Of a DNA stretch of 22,204 nt, positions 7,942-17,325 are shown piece after piece (the stretch's first letter is position 1; every line of letters starts with the position of its first letter). The notes beneath the pieces are model-generated. The model was not told where the DNA came from. It saw only the letters and a list, made by a program, of their open reading frames with translations, and did not search any database. This DNA is from Bacillota bacterium (GTDB taxonomy: Bacteria > Bacillota > UBA4882 > UBA8346): contig JAEZCE010000063.1 in NCBI GenBank assembly GCA_023429995.1, positions 1 through 22,204 on the forward strand, read 5' to 3'. The position numbers were made by a program, and so were the translations under genes.

Positions 7942-9768
7942 ATGAAAAATAAACTTTTAATACTGTTTTCAATACTGTCGATAATTGTTCTCTTTTTTAT
8001 CACACCATGTTTTGCTGACTATCCGATTTTTTATCAACGTTATACGGCTGATCCATCTGCTTTGGAATACAATGGTCGGCTTTATCTTTATTGTTCCCAT
8101 GATATATATCAAGCAGGGGCGGGTTACACTATAACCGATGTTACTTGCATATCCACAGATGACTTGAAGAATTGGACGGATCACGGCGAGGTTTTTAAAG
8201 CGTCCGGCTGGGCTACAGCAACATGGGCTCCCGCCGTTGTTTACAGAAATAATAAATTTTACATGTATTATGGTAATGGTGGAAACGGTATAGGCGTTGC
8301 TGTGAGCAGCAGTCCCACCGGACCCTTTACCGATGCGCTTGGAAAAGCATTGGTAAATAGCAGTACTTCTGGTGTAAACCCGCCTTCAGGGTTTTGGTGC
8401 TTTGATCCGGGCGCATTTGTTGATGATGATGGACAGGCTTATTTGTATTTTGGTGGAAACGGGCAGGGGAATACGCGAGTAATCAAACTTAACAGCGATA
8501 TGATCAGTATTAACGGATCGGCGTCGCAAATTGTAGCTCCGCGTTTTTTTGAGGATTCGTGGATTCATAAGTATAATGGGAAATACTACTATTCATACTC
8601 TACAGACTTTTCCCAGGGTGCTGCGACAATTAACTATATGATGAGCAATAACCCGACTACTGGCTTCGTAGATAAAGGCACCATATTGCCTAATCCGCCT
8701 TCGAACGACGGTAACAATAATCATCATGCGATAGTATCCTTTATGGGAAATTGGTACATTGCTTATCATAATCATGCTCTGGCAATACAAAACGGTATTA
8801 CGGACAGTTCGATAAGGGCATATCAAAGAAGCCTGTGTCTAGACAGGTTGTATTACAATTCGGATGGTACCATCCAACCGGTTACAATAACAACTAACGG
8901 TTTAACGCAGCTTAAATATGTAAATCCTTATATTACAAATGAAGCTGAAACAATGGCTCAAGAGTCCGGTATTAATGCGGAAGAGTGCAGTGAAGGTGGG
9001 CGGAATTTAGGCTACATTGAAAACGGGGACTGGATCATGATCAAAGGGATGGATTTTGGTTCCGGTGCAACATCCTTTGATGCTAGAGTAGCCTCAGCGA
9101 CTAACGGCGGAAATATTGAGATTCGTCTGGACAGTCCCACCGGAACGCTGGTGGGAACCTGTACTGTTCCAGGCACTGGCGGGTGGCAGACTTGGGTCAC
9201 CAAATCCTGTTCAGTCAACGGGATATTAGGAGTACATAACTTATACCTGAAGTTCACCGGTGGCACCGATTACCTTATGAATATAAACTGGTACAAATTT
9301 AATAGCGGAAGTGTCACTCCCCCGGACAATTTTATTACCAATCCCGGAATGGAGACTGGAAATACCAGCGGGTGGATTGTTAACGGCGCAGGGACGCTTA
9401 TTGTCTCCAATACTCAAAAACATTCCGGCGCCTATAGTTTATATCATACCGGCCGGACTGCCGCCTGGAATGGGCCGCTCGCGAATATAACTTCCCAAGT
9501 GCAAAGCGGCAGGACCTATAATTGTTCCGGATGGGTAAGATTGGATAATACCGCCAGTGCTCCGATTATCATGACCATTAAAAAAGTGGACGGCAGCGGG
9601 ACATCTTACACCAATATTGCTACCGGGACCGGCAGTAATAATTCCTGGGTGCAATTATCCGGCAGTTATGCATTAACTGTTTCCGGAACTTTAACTGAAC
9701 TGTCTATTTATTTCGAAGGACCTGATAGTGGAATTAATTATTATGTGGATGATGTTTCGGCGCAATAA
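7942..9768 (+). CDS. Secreted GH43 glycosidase with CBM6 and CBM22-like modules
   Basis: A 608-residue protein. The ATG follows GGAGG by 8 bases. A signal peptide covers 1-25 (PCFA|DY). The GH43 propeller (about 26-325) has Asp37 in TADPSA, Asp155 in CFDPGA and Glu204 in FFEDSW in the positions of base, modulator and acid. Its overall pattern (YNGRLYLYCSHD, STDDLKNWTDHG, WAPAVVYRNNKFYMYY) is typical of arabinoxylan arabinofuranohydrolases and xylosidases. CBM6 lies at about 331-445 and the CBM22-like module at about 455-607 (RTAAWNGP, YVDDV end). The catalytic domain differs clearly from the GH43 at 3623, so this is a separate activity or linkage preference and not a recent duplicate. The CBM22-like DNA is almost identical in long stretches to that of the next gene. 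Likely extracellular removal of arabinose from xylan. Confidence 0.9.
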   Translation: MKNKLLILFSILSIIVLFFITPCFADYPIFYQRYTADPSALEYNGRLYLYCSHDIYQAGAGYTITDVTCISTDDLKNWTDHGEVFKASGWATATWAPAVVYRNNKFYMYYGNGGNGIGVAVSSSPTGPFTDALGKALVNSSTSGVNPPSGFWCFDPGAFVDDDGQAYLYFGGNGQGNTRVIKLNSDMISINGSASQIVAPRFFEDSWIHKYNGKYYYSYSTDFSQGAATINYMMSNNPTTGFVDKGTILPNPPSNDGNNNHHAIVSFMGNWYIAYHNHALAIQNGITDSSIRAYQRSLCLDRLYYNSDGTIQPVTITTNGLTQLKYVNPYITNEAETMAQESGINAEECSEGGRNLGYIENGDWIMIKGMDFGSGATSFDARVASATNGGNIEIRLDSPTGTLVGTCTVPGTGGWQTWVTKSCSVNGILGVHNLYLKFTGGTDYLMNINWYKFNSGSVTPPDNFITNPGMETGNTSGWIVNGAGTLIVSNTQKHSGAYSLYHTGRTAAWNGPLANITSQVQSGRTYNCSGWVRLDNTASAPIIMTIKKVDGSGTSYTNIATGTGSNNSWVQLSGSYALTVSGTLTELSIYFEGPDSGINYYVDDVSAQ

Positions 9769-9880
9769 CTTACCAATCGGGATTTACTGAAATGGATAGT
9801 TATGAGAGCAAATGTTTCTGAGTTCAAATTAGCCATAAAAGATTTAAAAAGGTAAATGCCCAAAAAAGGAGGAATAGAAC

Positions 9881-11404
9881 TTGCTAAAAATAAATCATTC
9901 GCGTTTATTTAATTATTTATTAGCGTTTTTGTTGTTAGTGACGGTATGGGGCGTGTTACAGGTAAACGCCGCTACCACTAGAGTAGAATGTGAGAATATG
10001 TCGACCGGCGGTACATATGCGGGGAAAATCGCTTCGCCTTTCTCGGGAGTTGCTTTATACGCCAACAATGATTATTGTGCAACCAATTACAATTTTACCG
10101 CCTCTACCAATACGATTTCCGTCCGGGGCTGTTCCAATAATTCCAGTACCGCCCAAGTAGCTGTCTTAGTCGGCGGAACCCAAGTCGGTACTTTAAACTT
10201 TTCCGGAACCACACCTTCAGTCCAGTCCTTGTCCAATGTTACCACCGGAACCGGGACAAAAGAGCTTAGACTGAATGTGACGACCGACACCGGGGCTTGG
10301 GATGCATATATGGATTACGTAGAGGTTAGCGATTCCGGCTCAAGTACGGGCAATTTAATTACCAATCCGGACTTGGAAAGTGGAAATACCAGCGGATGGA
10401 CTGTTAACGGTATAGGTACGATTGCCGTCTCCACCGCTCAAAAGCATAACGGCAGTTATAGTTTATACCATACCGGCCGGACTGCCGCCTGGAACGGACC
10501 GCTCTCAAATATAACTTCCCAAGTGCAAAGCGGACAGACTTATAATTGTTCCGGGTGGGTGAGGTTGGATAATAATTCCAGTGCTTCGATTGTCATGACT
10601 ATTAAAAAAGTGGACGGCAACGGAACGTCTTATACCAATGTTGCTACCGGGACCGGCAGCAATAGCTCCTGGGTGCAACTGTCCGGCAGTTATACATTAA
10701 CTGTTTCAGGGACATTAAATGAACTGTCCATTTATTTCGAAGGACCTGATAGTGGAATTAATTATTATGTGGATGATGTTGAGGTGAATGGGGGTAGTTC
10801 TTCCCCGGTCAAGGTAATGCCTTTGGGTGATTCCATAACTGATGGTTATCTTGTTCCAGGCGGATACCGGATTCAACTATGGAAAGATATTGCGAATAAT
10901 GGCCTCACGGTGGATTTCGTAGGTTCTCTATCAAATGGGTCGGCCGAGCTTGGAGATAAGAATCATGAAGGGCACTCCGGCTGGCGAATCGACCAGCTTG
11001 ATGCCAATATTAACGCTTGGATGGATGCCTATAAACCCCGGATTGTGTTGTTACATATTGGTACCAACGACATCACTCAGAATTATGACCTGGCCAATGC
11101 CCCCAGCCGGCTGAGTGCTTTAGTCGATAAAATCTGCGTCAAGTTGCCTGCCGGCGGCAAAGTGTATGTCGCCAAAATTATCCCGGAGGTGGGTACGGAT
11201 TTGAATCAAAAAGTGTTTAACTTTAATAATCAAATTCCGGGAATGATTCAAAATAAGGTAAATCAGGGCAAGTCGGTATATGGAGTTGATATGTACAGCG
11301 CGCTTACAACTGCCGATTTAGCGGATACCGTTCATCCTAACGTTACCGGTTACAATAAGATGGGGGATGTATGGTTTAACGCCATCCGCAATGATTTGAA
11401 GTAA
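9881..11404 (+). CDS. Secreted acetylxylan esterase (SGNH, CE3-like) with CBM36 and CBM22-like modules
   Basis: The TTG start is supported by AAAGGAGG ending 8 bases upstream, and no ATG fits. The product has 507 residues with a signal peptide of about 1-30 (VNA|ATT). Residues about 32-150 match CBM36, the calcium-dependent xylan-binding module known from Paenibacillus polymyxa Xyn43A (VECENMSTGGTYAGKI, SPFSGVALYAN, WDAYMDYVEV). A CBM22-like module covers about 157-303. The C-terminal SGNH hydrolase (309-507) has block I GDS (Ser318), HEGHSGW, block III GTND (Asn396) and the Asp482/His485 pair in ADTVHPN, and it looks like CE3 esterases. The role is deacetylation of xylan outside the cell, complementing the feruloyl esterase and GH43 enzymes. 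The order CBM36-CBM22-CE3, with the catalytic domain last, is unlike the preceding genes. Confidence 0.9.
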   Translation: MLKINHSRLFNYLLAFLLLVTVWGVLQVNAATTRVECENMSTGGTYAGKIASPFSGVALYANNDYCATNYNFTASTNTISVRGCSNNSSTAQVAVLVGGTQVGTLNFSGTTPSVQSLSNVTTGTGTKELRLNVTTDTGAWDAYMDYVEVSDSGSSTGNLITNPDLESGNTSGWTVNGIGTIAVSTAQKHNGSYSLYHTGRTAAWNGPLSNITSQVQSGQTYNCSGWVRLDNNSSASIVMTIKKVDGNGTSYTNVATGTGSNSSWVQLSGSYTLTVSGTLNELSIYFEGPDSGINYYVDDVEVNGGSSSPVKVMPLGDSITDGYLVPGGYRIQLWKDIANNGLTVDFVGSLSNGSAELGDKNHEGHSGWRIDQLDANINAWMDAYKPRIVLLHIGTNDITQNYDLANAPSRLSALVDKICVKLPAGGKVYVAKIIPEVGTDLNQKVFNFNNQIPGMIQNKVNQGKSVYGVDMYSALTTADLADTVHPNVTGYNKMGDVWFNAIRNDLK

Positions 11405-11440
11405 CGTTAATTTTATCAGAAATGAGAATGCAAAGATTAA

Positions 11441-11650
11441 AAAAGGAGGAATACAATTTGCTAAAAAGACCCCTGCGTGCTTGTATTGGGGTACGATGAT
11501 AACCCTGCGCTTGGCCGGGTAACCGATCAATGGGATGTAGCCTGTCCGCCTCTCCATGCTGCCTTGCTTGACGCCATCGGCCCTGGAGATTGGTTTGGCA
11601 AGAACCTGATCCAGAAAGTTCCGGCGGGTTCTACAACCGCGGTTTACGCC
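11441..11650 (+). pseudogene. Orphan gene start fused to an unrecognised coding remnant
   Basis: Bases 11441-11470 nearly repeat the start of the esterase gene (AAAGGAGGAATA, then TTGCTAAAAA at 11458), but this frame stops after 13 codons at a TGA. One base out of frame, an ORF from about 11477 reads VLVLGYDDNPALGRVTDQW and then a composition typical of real protein (CPPLHAALLDAIGPGDWFGK) up to the stop of the oppositely oriented regulator gene at 11651. Beyond that point it is antisense to the regulator. I do not recognise the family. It is best seen as debris of one or two deleted genes. No clear terminator is visible in this 246-bp gap between convergent genes. Confidence 0.55.
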
Positions 11651-13237
11651 TTATCTGTATTTGTTAGGGCTACAACCCTCATGTTTTTTGAAAACCCGGC
11701 TGAAGTGCTCCTGGTTATAATAGCCGACCCTTTCACTAATTTCATTGATGGATAAATCGGAGTTCTTAAGCAGTTCCTTTGCTTTCTCAATTCGCAAATG
11801 AGTCACATAATTAATAAAACTTTCTCCCATTTCTTTTGTGAACAGGCGGCTTATATAAGCTTCACTTACATTCAGATATTCGGCTACAGATTTTAAACTG
11901 ATATTTTTTTGAAAATGGGCCCGGATATATTCCCGGGCTTTTTTTAGTTTCAAAGGAATATTTTCGTTCTTTTGTCTTAACTCCTCAATGATTTTTAAGA
12001 GAATGTTTTCAAGAAACTGACTGATCTCATCAATCGTTTCATATTCGTTGATTTTATGATAAAAGTCCAGTTCTTGATGCAAAATATCGTCCGGATGCAG
12101 GTCTTTACCAATCAAATAATTGAGAACGTAATAAATGATCTCAATATATAAACTATAAACCATATTGATTTTGGCCGGATTGAGCCCAACAATGTATTGT
12201 TTGAGATGATTGGAAATGGTTTGAACCTGGGTGGGATTCAAATTCTCTATCGCTGCAAGGAGGTCTTTCTTAAAAGCGGAAATATTGATTTGGGCAGTGT
12301 TTGTTATATTGAGAATATCCTGTTGATGGATGGTTTTGCCTTTTCCCCATATCAAGCGGAATTGAATCGTCCAAGCGGCCTGTTGATAAAGGGAAGGGAT
12401 GTTTTCAATCCCGTCGGCAAAAGCGCTAACTCCTACCGTTACGGAAATGTTCAATAGTTCCGATAAAGAATACTTAATATCATTGATTAATTGGTTTAAT
12501 TTTTGAAACATGACCGCGGAACTATGTTCTCCTTCGAAGTTAGCGATTAAAACATAACGCCCCTTGAAAAGACAGAGTACTTCACCGGTGTTGTATTCCA
12601 TGATTTTTTGCGAAAAAATACCGGTGATCGAATGGTTGATTTTTGCCAGGACTTCACTATCGTATTTATCTTCCTGTAACTTATAATCATCGACATCGAA
12701 AAGGCAAACGACATTATTGGTTTTTTTTATTTTGATGTGCAAGGATTCCAATTTCTCCCCGGAAATGTTGATGGGGACACCGGTCACTAAATCTTCAATC
12801 ACTTTTTGTTTTAACAAGGCGGTGTTATCATTGATTTCTTTTAAATAGCGGTTGGTTGTATCAATATTTTCTTTGATTTTTTCAAATAATTTCAGAAGAG
12901 ATTCGAAAGATAAATCAGATTTTAAAATATAATCTTGAACTCCAAGCTTGAAGGCTTCCCTGACATAGGGATAATCATTATAAGCGCTCAGCACAATTAT
13001 GGGAATATTCGGATGAATCGTTTTAGCCTGGCGGATCAATTCAATACCGTTCATTTTCGGCATACTGATATCAGTGAGGACAATATCAATACTGGGGTCG
13101 GATTTCAGTTGTTCCAACGCTTCCTGACCGCCGGCCGCCTCAAAGGCAAACTGAAAACCGTAATTTTGCCAGGGACCTAATGTTTGAATGGTTAATCGGA
13201 CAATGGGTTCATCGTCAACTAAAATGATTTTAAGCAT
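11651..13237 (-). CDS. AraC-type response regulator (YesN family)
   Basis: The start at 13237 (ATG, GAAGAGG 6 bases upstream) is preferred to a TTG two codons earlier. It overlaps the kinase stop by 8 bp, so the two genes are translationally coupled. The product has 528 residues. The receiver domain (about 1-120) has the acidic pair VDDEP, the phosphorylation site Asp56 in LTDISMP, and Lys106 in YILKSD. A long middle region of about 300 residues is typical of the YesN family. The C-terminal AraC/XylS helix-turn-helix pair covers about 430-528 (ISLKSVAEYLNVSEAYISRLF and INEISERVGYYNQEHFSRVF, the second being the conserved signature). It should bind DNA as a phosphorylated activator of sugar-uptake genes. 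The likely targets are the two matching operators at 15134 and 17408. Confidence 0.93.
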   Translation of the reverse strand: MLKIILVDDEPIVRLTIQTLGPWQNYGFQFAFEAAGGQEALEQLKSDPSIDIVLTDISMPKMNGIELIRQAKTIHPNIPIIVLSAYNDYPYVREAFKLGVQDYILKSDLSFESLLKLFEKIKENIDTTNRYLKEINDNTALLKQKVIEDLVTGVPINISGEKLESLHIKIKKTNNVVCLFDVDDYKLQEDKYDSEVLAKINHSITGIFSQKIMEYNTGEVLCLFKGRYVLIANFEGEHSSAVMFQKLNQLINDIKYSLSELLNISVTVGVSAFADGIENIPSLYQQAAWTIQFRLIWGKGKTIHQQDILNITNTAQINISAFKKDLLAAIENLNPTQVQTISNHLKQYIVGLNPAKINMVYSLYIEIIYYVLNYLIGKDLHPDDILHQELDFYHKINEYETIDEISQFLENILLKIIEELRQKNENIPLKLKKAREYIRAHFQKNISLKSVAEYLNVSEAYISRLFTKEMGESFINYVTHLRIEKAKELLKNSDLSINEISERVGYYNQEHFSRVFKKHEGCSPNKYR

Positions 13238-15023
13238 GGACAACCTCTTCTTCCACAGGAGCTGAAAGAATCGGCAATTCCAGCCTAACAGCCGTTCCTT
13301 GCCCTAAGGCGCTGGTAATGGTTATTCCGTATTCATCGCCGTGATTGAGACGAATCCTTTGATGAACATTGTAGAGGCCAATTCCATTAAAAGTGTTCCC
13401 AGAAGATTCTTTTTCCTGAAGTACCGTGGCAATTTGTTCGGGTGTCATTCCGATACCGTTATCCGCGATTATGATTATTAGGCGGTGATTGAGTTGTTTT
13501 GCTTCAATATGTATCAGTAGTTTATCGAATACATCACTCATCCCATGTAAAATTGAGTTTTCCACAATGGGTTGCAACAGTAATTTTAGAATCATAAACT
13601 GATTGATTTGGGTATCTACATTATAAATGATATCGAACTTATCGCCGTAACGTAACTTCATAATATAGGCGTAGCTCGTTAGGGTTTCAAATTCTTTTTC
13701 GAGGGTTGTAAACATACTCCCTTTACTTAAAGTGTTTTGAAGCAATTTGGTTAAAGCGTCGGTCATTTTCTTGATATTATTGACGCCATACATATCAGCC
13801 ATCATGGTAATGGAGTTCAGGGTATTCAGTAGAAAATGGGGATTAATCTGGTATTGCAAGGATTTAATTTCCAGTTGTAATTTTTCATTTTTTTCATCTG
13901 CGACTTTGATGATTAAATTTTGGATTTCATTGACCATATGGTTAAAGGATTTGTTCAATAACGCTATTTCATCTTCCCCATCTTCCGAAGCCACGGAACC
14001 AAAATCGCCTTCCTCAACCCGTTTCATCCGCCCGATTAACCTTTTGATTGGGACAATGACCGTTCCCATGATGGATGTAAAGAAAATAATGATGAAAATG
14101 ACGGTGATTGTAAATAAAAATGCAATAATTACCATCATCACATGGGTAAAACTACTCGTAAGTTCTTTATAGGATATGGAGTTGATAACCTTCCAATTGG
14201 TGCTGGGAATCGAGTAATAAGTGACTAATAGATCCTGATGATTTTGTTTGTAGCGGAACGAACCGAAATCCTTTTCGTTAATGCGCTCCTTTTTTAAAAC
14301 CTCCCTTATCCCATTGTCCACATTGGATACGGGTTCTCCCTGATTAGTAACGATATCCACTTTACCAACTTTGGACAAGTTTAATTTGGAACTTTTCTGA
14401 TAAGTGTCTCCGCTAAAGGTGAAAAAAACCATTTCAACATCATTGGTGGCAATGTTTTCCGGAAGTTCATTCAGGGCGGCGATGGCAATGGAGTATTTCC
14501 CGTTATTTTGGTTTTCAGTGAAACGGGAATTTTTAATTTTGCCGATAACCTTGACAGATTCTTTATGTGCCTTCATTTCACGGTACCAAGATTGGCTTTT
14601 AATGGTTGAAATATCGATGGGAGGCGGGTTTCGATAAAAATAATAGTCATTGTTTCGGAAGATAAAATACACTCCGATCAAATTAGTCGTGTAGTTGAAG
14701 TAATAATTTAATTTCCTGTCAATTTGCCCCGATAGTTCAAATTTCACAAACTGATTGGCGGCCATGTTCCATTTGGCGACTGAAGGAATAATGTCATTAT
14801 CATTCATGATGCTGGATACGGAAAAAATGAATTGCAGGTTGTTATCGTCAATTTTCTTGGCAATTTCCTCGGTTAATTGCAGATTCTTTCTTTGGTTGTT
14901 TTCAATGAGTAAGTTTAAAAATGATTTCGATAACAAGATGCCCGCAATGAACAGAGGGATGGGGATCAAAACCAAAAAAAGCAATATCATTTTGGAAATA
15001 ACGCTTTTTTGCAAAAAATGCAT
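13230..15023 (-). CDS. Sensor histidine kinase (YesM family, HisKA-less type)
   Basis: The start at 15023 is chosen because AGAAGGA lies about 11 bases upstream; an in-frame GTG at 15053 has no good site. The product is about 597 residues. Transmembrane segment 1 lies at about 11-32 and segment 2 at about 294-317, flanking an extracytoplasmic sensor region of about 260 residues. HAMP follows at about 318-375 (VPIKRLIGRMKRVEEGDFG). The His_kinase domain has His396 in YQINPHFLLNTLNSI, Asn489 in PIVENSILHG, the G1 box DNGIGM (Asp521) and the G2 box FNGIGLYNV. It probably senses a xylan-derived oligosaccharide, possibly with the neighbouring binding protein, and phosphorylates the regulator encoded immediately downstream. 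It is transcribed divergently from the GH42 gene. Confidence 0.93.
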   Translation of the reverse strand: MHFLQKSVISKMILLFLVLIPIPLFIAGILLSKSFLNLLIENNQRKNLQLTEEIAKKIDDNNLQFIFSVSSIMNDNDIIPSVAKWNMAANQFVKFELSGQIDRKLNYYFNYTTNLIGVYFIFRNNDYYFYRNPPPIDISTIKSQSWYREMKAHKESVKVIGKIKNSRFTENQNNGKYSIAIAALNELPENIATNDVEMVFFTFSGDTYQKSSKLNLSKVGKVDIVTNQGEPVSNVDNGIREVLKKERINEKDFGSFRYKQNHQDLLVTYYSIPSTNWKVINSISYKELTSSFTHVMMVIIAFLFTITVIFIIIFFTSIMGTVIVPIKRLIGRMKRVEEGDFGSVASEDGEDEIALLNKSFNHMVNEIQNLIIKVADEKNEKLQLEIKSLQYQINPHFLLNTLNSITMMADMYGVNNIKKMTDALTKLLQNTLSKGSMFTTLEKEFETLTSYAYIMKLRYGDKFDIIYNVDTQINQFMILKLLLQPIVENSILHGMSDVFDKLLIHIEAKQLNHRLIIIIADNGIGMTPEQIATVLQEKESSGNTFNGIGLYNVHQRIRLNHGDEYGITITSALGQGTAVRLELPILSAPVEEEVVHA

Positions 15024-15133
15024 GATTTGTTTTTCCTTCTTTGATCTATCCACTCTAATTTTACTACACCAATACTTTATTTTATATGATTTATCTTGTT
15101 ATGAGTTGATTTTTTTTGATGGCAATAGTACAA

Positions 15134-15190
15134 AAATATCAAAAATGTTCAAGAAAAATCATAGGTTCCCGGCCCTAGCCTTTCTATAAT
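15134..15190 (+). promoter_or_regulatory. Activator-type promoter of the GH42 gene with operator
   Basis: A perfect TATAAT (15185-15190) has no recognisable -35 box at 17 bp (TAGGTT), as expected for an activator-dependent promoter. Starting exactly 51 bp ahead of the -10 is AAATATCAAAAA (15134-15145), then AAATCAT (15156-15162). ATCA occurs twice with a 20-bp period, as two AraC-type half-sites would. The same arrangement stands before the binding-protein gene. The divergent kinase promoter must also lie in this interval but is not clear. Confidence 0.65.
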
Positions 15191-15228
15191 GAAGTTATGA
15201 GAATACGGGTATGGAGGAGAGATTTGCC

Positions 15229-17253
15229 ATGATTTGCAGAAAATTACCAAAGATTTTTTATGGGGGAGATTATAATCCGGACCAGTGGCCTGAGGAGATA
15301 TGGAATGAGGATATGAGACTCTTTAAAAAAGCCGGAGTCAATATGGTAACCCTTCCGGTGTTTAGTTGGGCCAAACTTCAACCTGCGGAAGACACTTATA
15401 ACTTTGAATGGCTGGATAAGGTATTGGACCTGGTTGTCCAAAATGGTATTTACGTATGTCTTGCCACTCCCACTGCGGCGCAGCCTGCTTGGATGTCCCT
15501 GAAATACCCCGAGGTCCTTCGGACCGATGAAGATGGAAGAAAAAGAACCCATGGTAAAAGATTGAATTATTGTCCCAACAGTAGCATGTATCGCAAATTT
15601 TCAGCAAAAATTGCAGGTAAAATGGGAGAAAGGTATAAAGATCATCCTGCACTGGCTCTCTGGCACATCTCCAATGAGTATGTTGAAGGCGGATATTGTT
15701 ACTGCGACAACTGCGCCAAAGAATTCCGGACCTGGCTTAAGAAAAAATATGGAAGTTTGGAAGAATTGAACAGAGTATGGAATATGAGCTTTTGGGGACA
15801 TACAGTTTACAGTTGGGATGAAGTTGTTGTTCCTTCCAATTTAAATGGGGATAACAAATGTCTTCAAGGAATGAGCCTGGACTATTACAGGTTTATGTCG
15901 GATTCACTACTTGAATGCTACCGAAATGAGTATCATGCAATAAAGGCTCATACGCCCGATATTACGATTACTACAAACATCTGGACAGTCTGCAAAAGGT
16001 TGGATCTTTTTAAATGGGCTGAGTCGATGGATGTTGCGGCCTGGGACAATTATCCCCAAATGGGAGAACCCTTTCATAACATTTCTTTAAAGCATGATGT
16101 AATCCGTGGACTAAAAAACGGAGAGCCTTTCATGTTGATGGAGCAGACGCCCAGCCAGCAAAATTGGCAGGAATATAACAGCCTTAAAAGACCGGGAGTT
16201 ATGAGATTGTGGAGTTATCAGGCCCTGGCACATGGAGCGGATAGCGTAATGTTCTTTCAACTTAGGCGCTCCTTTGGCGCCTGTGAGAAATATCACGGAG
16301 CATTGATTGCTCACGCCGGGCATGAGAATACCCGGGTGTTTCGCGAATGCGCCGAGTTGGGCGCGGAGTTGAATAAACTGGGGGATGGGATTCTTGATTC
16401 GAAATGCAATGCTAAGGTCGCTATGATGATTGATTTCGACAATTGGAATGCCGTTGAGTTATCAAGCGGACCCAGTATTGCTTTAAAATATTGGCCCCAA
16501 GTGGAAAAATATTATAAGTCGCTTGCGGTGTTGAATGTTTCGGTCGATATCGTCAGGCCGGATTGGGATATCTCCCAGTATGACCTGGTGATTGCCCCGG
16601 TTCTTTATATGATGAAGCCTGATGTGGCCAGCAATCTCAAGAAGTTTGTGGAAGAGGGGGGAACCTTATTAACAACCTTCTTCAGCGGGATAGTGAATGA
16701 AAATGATTTGGTGACTTTAGGCGGGTATCCCGGCGAACTCCGAAAGCTCCTGGGTATTTGGGTGGAAGAAATCGATGCTCTCCCCCCGGATATGAAAAAT
16801 TCGATTATCGTTATCAAACCCCTTGGCAATATGGAGGGAGATTACGAATGCGGAATGCTCTGCGATTTGTTGCATCTTGAAGATGCCAAAGCTTTAGCGG
16901 TTTATGGTAAGGATTTCTACGCGGGTATTCCCGTACTCACTGAAAATATTTTTGGTAAAGGCAAGGCTTATTACCTCGCCTCAGATCCTGTACAACGGTT
17001 TTTAGATGGCTTGATAAAATATCTTTGCGACTCCAAAGGAATCAAAGGGCCCTTTGAACCGGTAGAGGGTGTGGAGGTAACCCAAAGAGTTAAGGTTCAT
17101 AAGGTATTTACTTTTGTTCTGAATCATAATGACCATTCTGCTGATGTGAGCTTGGACGGGAAGGAATATTTAGAACTTTTAACCGGTAAACGCATCTGCA
17201 ACAGCATAACACTGGAACCGAAAGGGGTTGCAATTTTGAAGTCCATTATTTAA
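15229..17253 (+). CDS. GH42 glycosidase (beta-galactosidase/alpha-L-arabinopyranosidase type), cytoplasmic
   Basis: The ATG at 15229 is preferred to the in-frame ATG at 15211, because GGAGGAG sits between them at a proper distance and the upstream ATG has no site. The product has 674 residues and no signal peptide. The N-terminal barrel (about 8-390) has the family pattern FYGGDYNPDQWP, VFSWAKLQP and ATPTAAQPAWM. Glu150 in WHISNEY is the acid/base and Glu304 in FMLMEQTPSQQNW the nucleophile. Cys115, Cys157, Cys159 and Cys162 (YCYCDNC) match the GH42 zinc site. A trimerisation domain and a small C-terminal beta domain follow. It probably cleaves galactosyl or arabinopyranosyl ends from oligosaccharides brought in by the ABC importer encoded next. 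It is co-regulated with that importer through the shared operator. Confidence 0.92.
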   Translation: MICRKLPKIFYGGDYNPDQWPEEIWNEDMRLFKKAGVNMVTLPVFSWAKLQPAEDTYNFEWLDKVLDLVVQNGIYVCLATPTAAQPAWMSLKYPEVLRTDEDGRKRTHGKRLNYCPNSSMYRKFSAKIAGKMGERYKDHPALALWHISNEYVEGGYCYCDNCAKEFRTWLKKKYGSLEELNRVWNMSFWGHTVYSWDEVVVPSNLNGDNKCLQGMSLDYYRFMSDSLLECYRNEYHAIKAHTPDITITTNIWTVCKRLDLFKWAESMDVAAWDNYPQMGEPFHNISLKHDVIRGLKNGEPFMLMEQTPSQQNWQEYNSLKRPGVMRLWSYQALAHGADSVMFFQLRRSFGACEKYHGALIAHAGHENTRVFRECAELGAELNKLGDGILDSKCNAKVAMMIDFDNWNAVELSSGPSIALKYWPQVEKYYKSLAVLNVSVDIVRPDWDISQYDLVIAPVLYMMKPDVASNLKKFVEEGGTLLTTFFSGIVNENDLVTLGGYPGELRKLLGIWVEEIDALPPDMKNSIIVIKPLGNMEGDYECGMLCDLLHLEDAKALAVYGKDFYAGIPVLTENIFGKGKAYYLASDPVQRFLDGLIKYLCDSKGIKGPFEPVEGVEVTQRVKVHKVFTFVLNHNDHSADVSLDGKEYLELLTGKRICNSITLEPKGVAILKSII

Positions 17254-17319
17254 ACCTCGATCCGGCAAGTACATTACAATTTTTCTGCTTTGACGCAGAA
17301 AAATTGGCCGGATCGGGTT
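17253..17319 (+). terminator. Nested hairpin after the GH42 gene (terminator-like)
   Basis: The outer stem AACC(T)CGATCCGGC pairs with GCCGGATCGGGTT, with one bulged T. Inside it a perfect 11-bp stem (AATTTTTCTGC / GCAGAAAAATT) closes a 6-base loop. It begins at the last base of the stop codon. Only a weak T-run follows, so termination efficiency is uncertain. Confidence 0.55.
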
Positions 17320-17325
17320 TATTGG

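Noticed and set aside
577..11404. Cellulosome membership of the enzymes
   Set aside because: No dockerin repeats, cohesins or SLH domains are visible; targeting appears to be through CBMs only.
12935..15189. Plus-strand ORFs antisense to the regulator and kinase genes
   Set aside because: The minus-strand genes have complete domain structure and motifs; the opposite frames have none.
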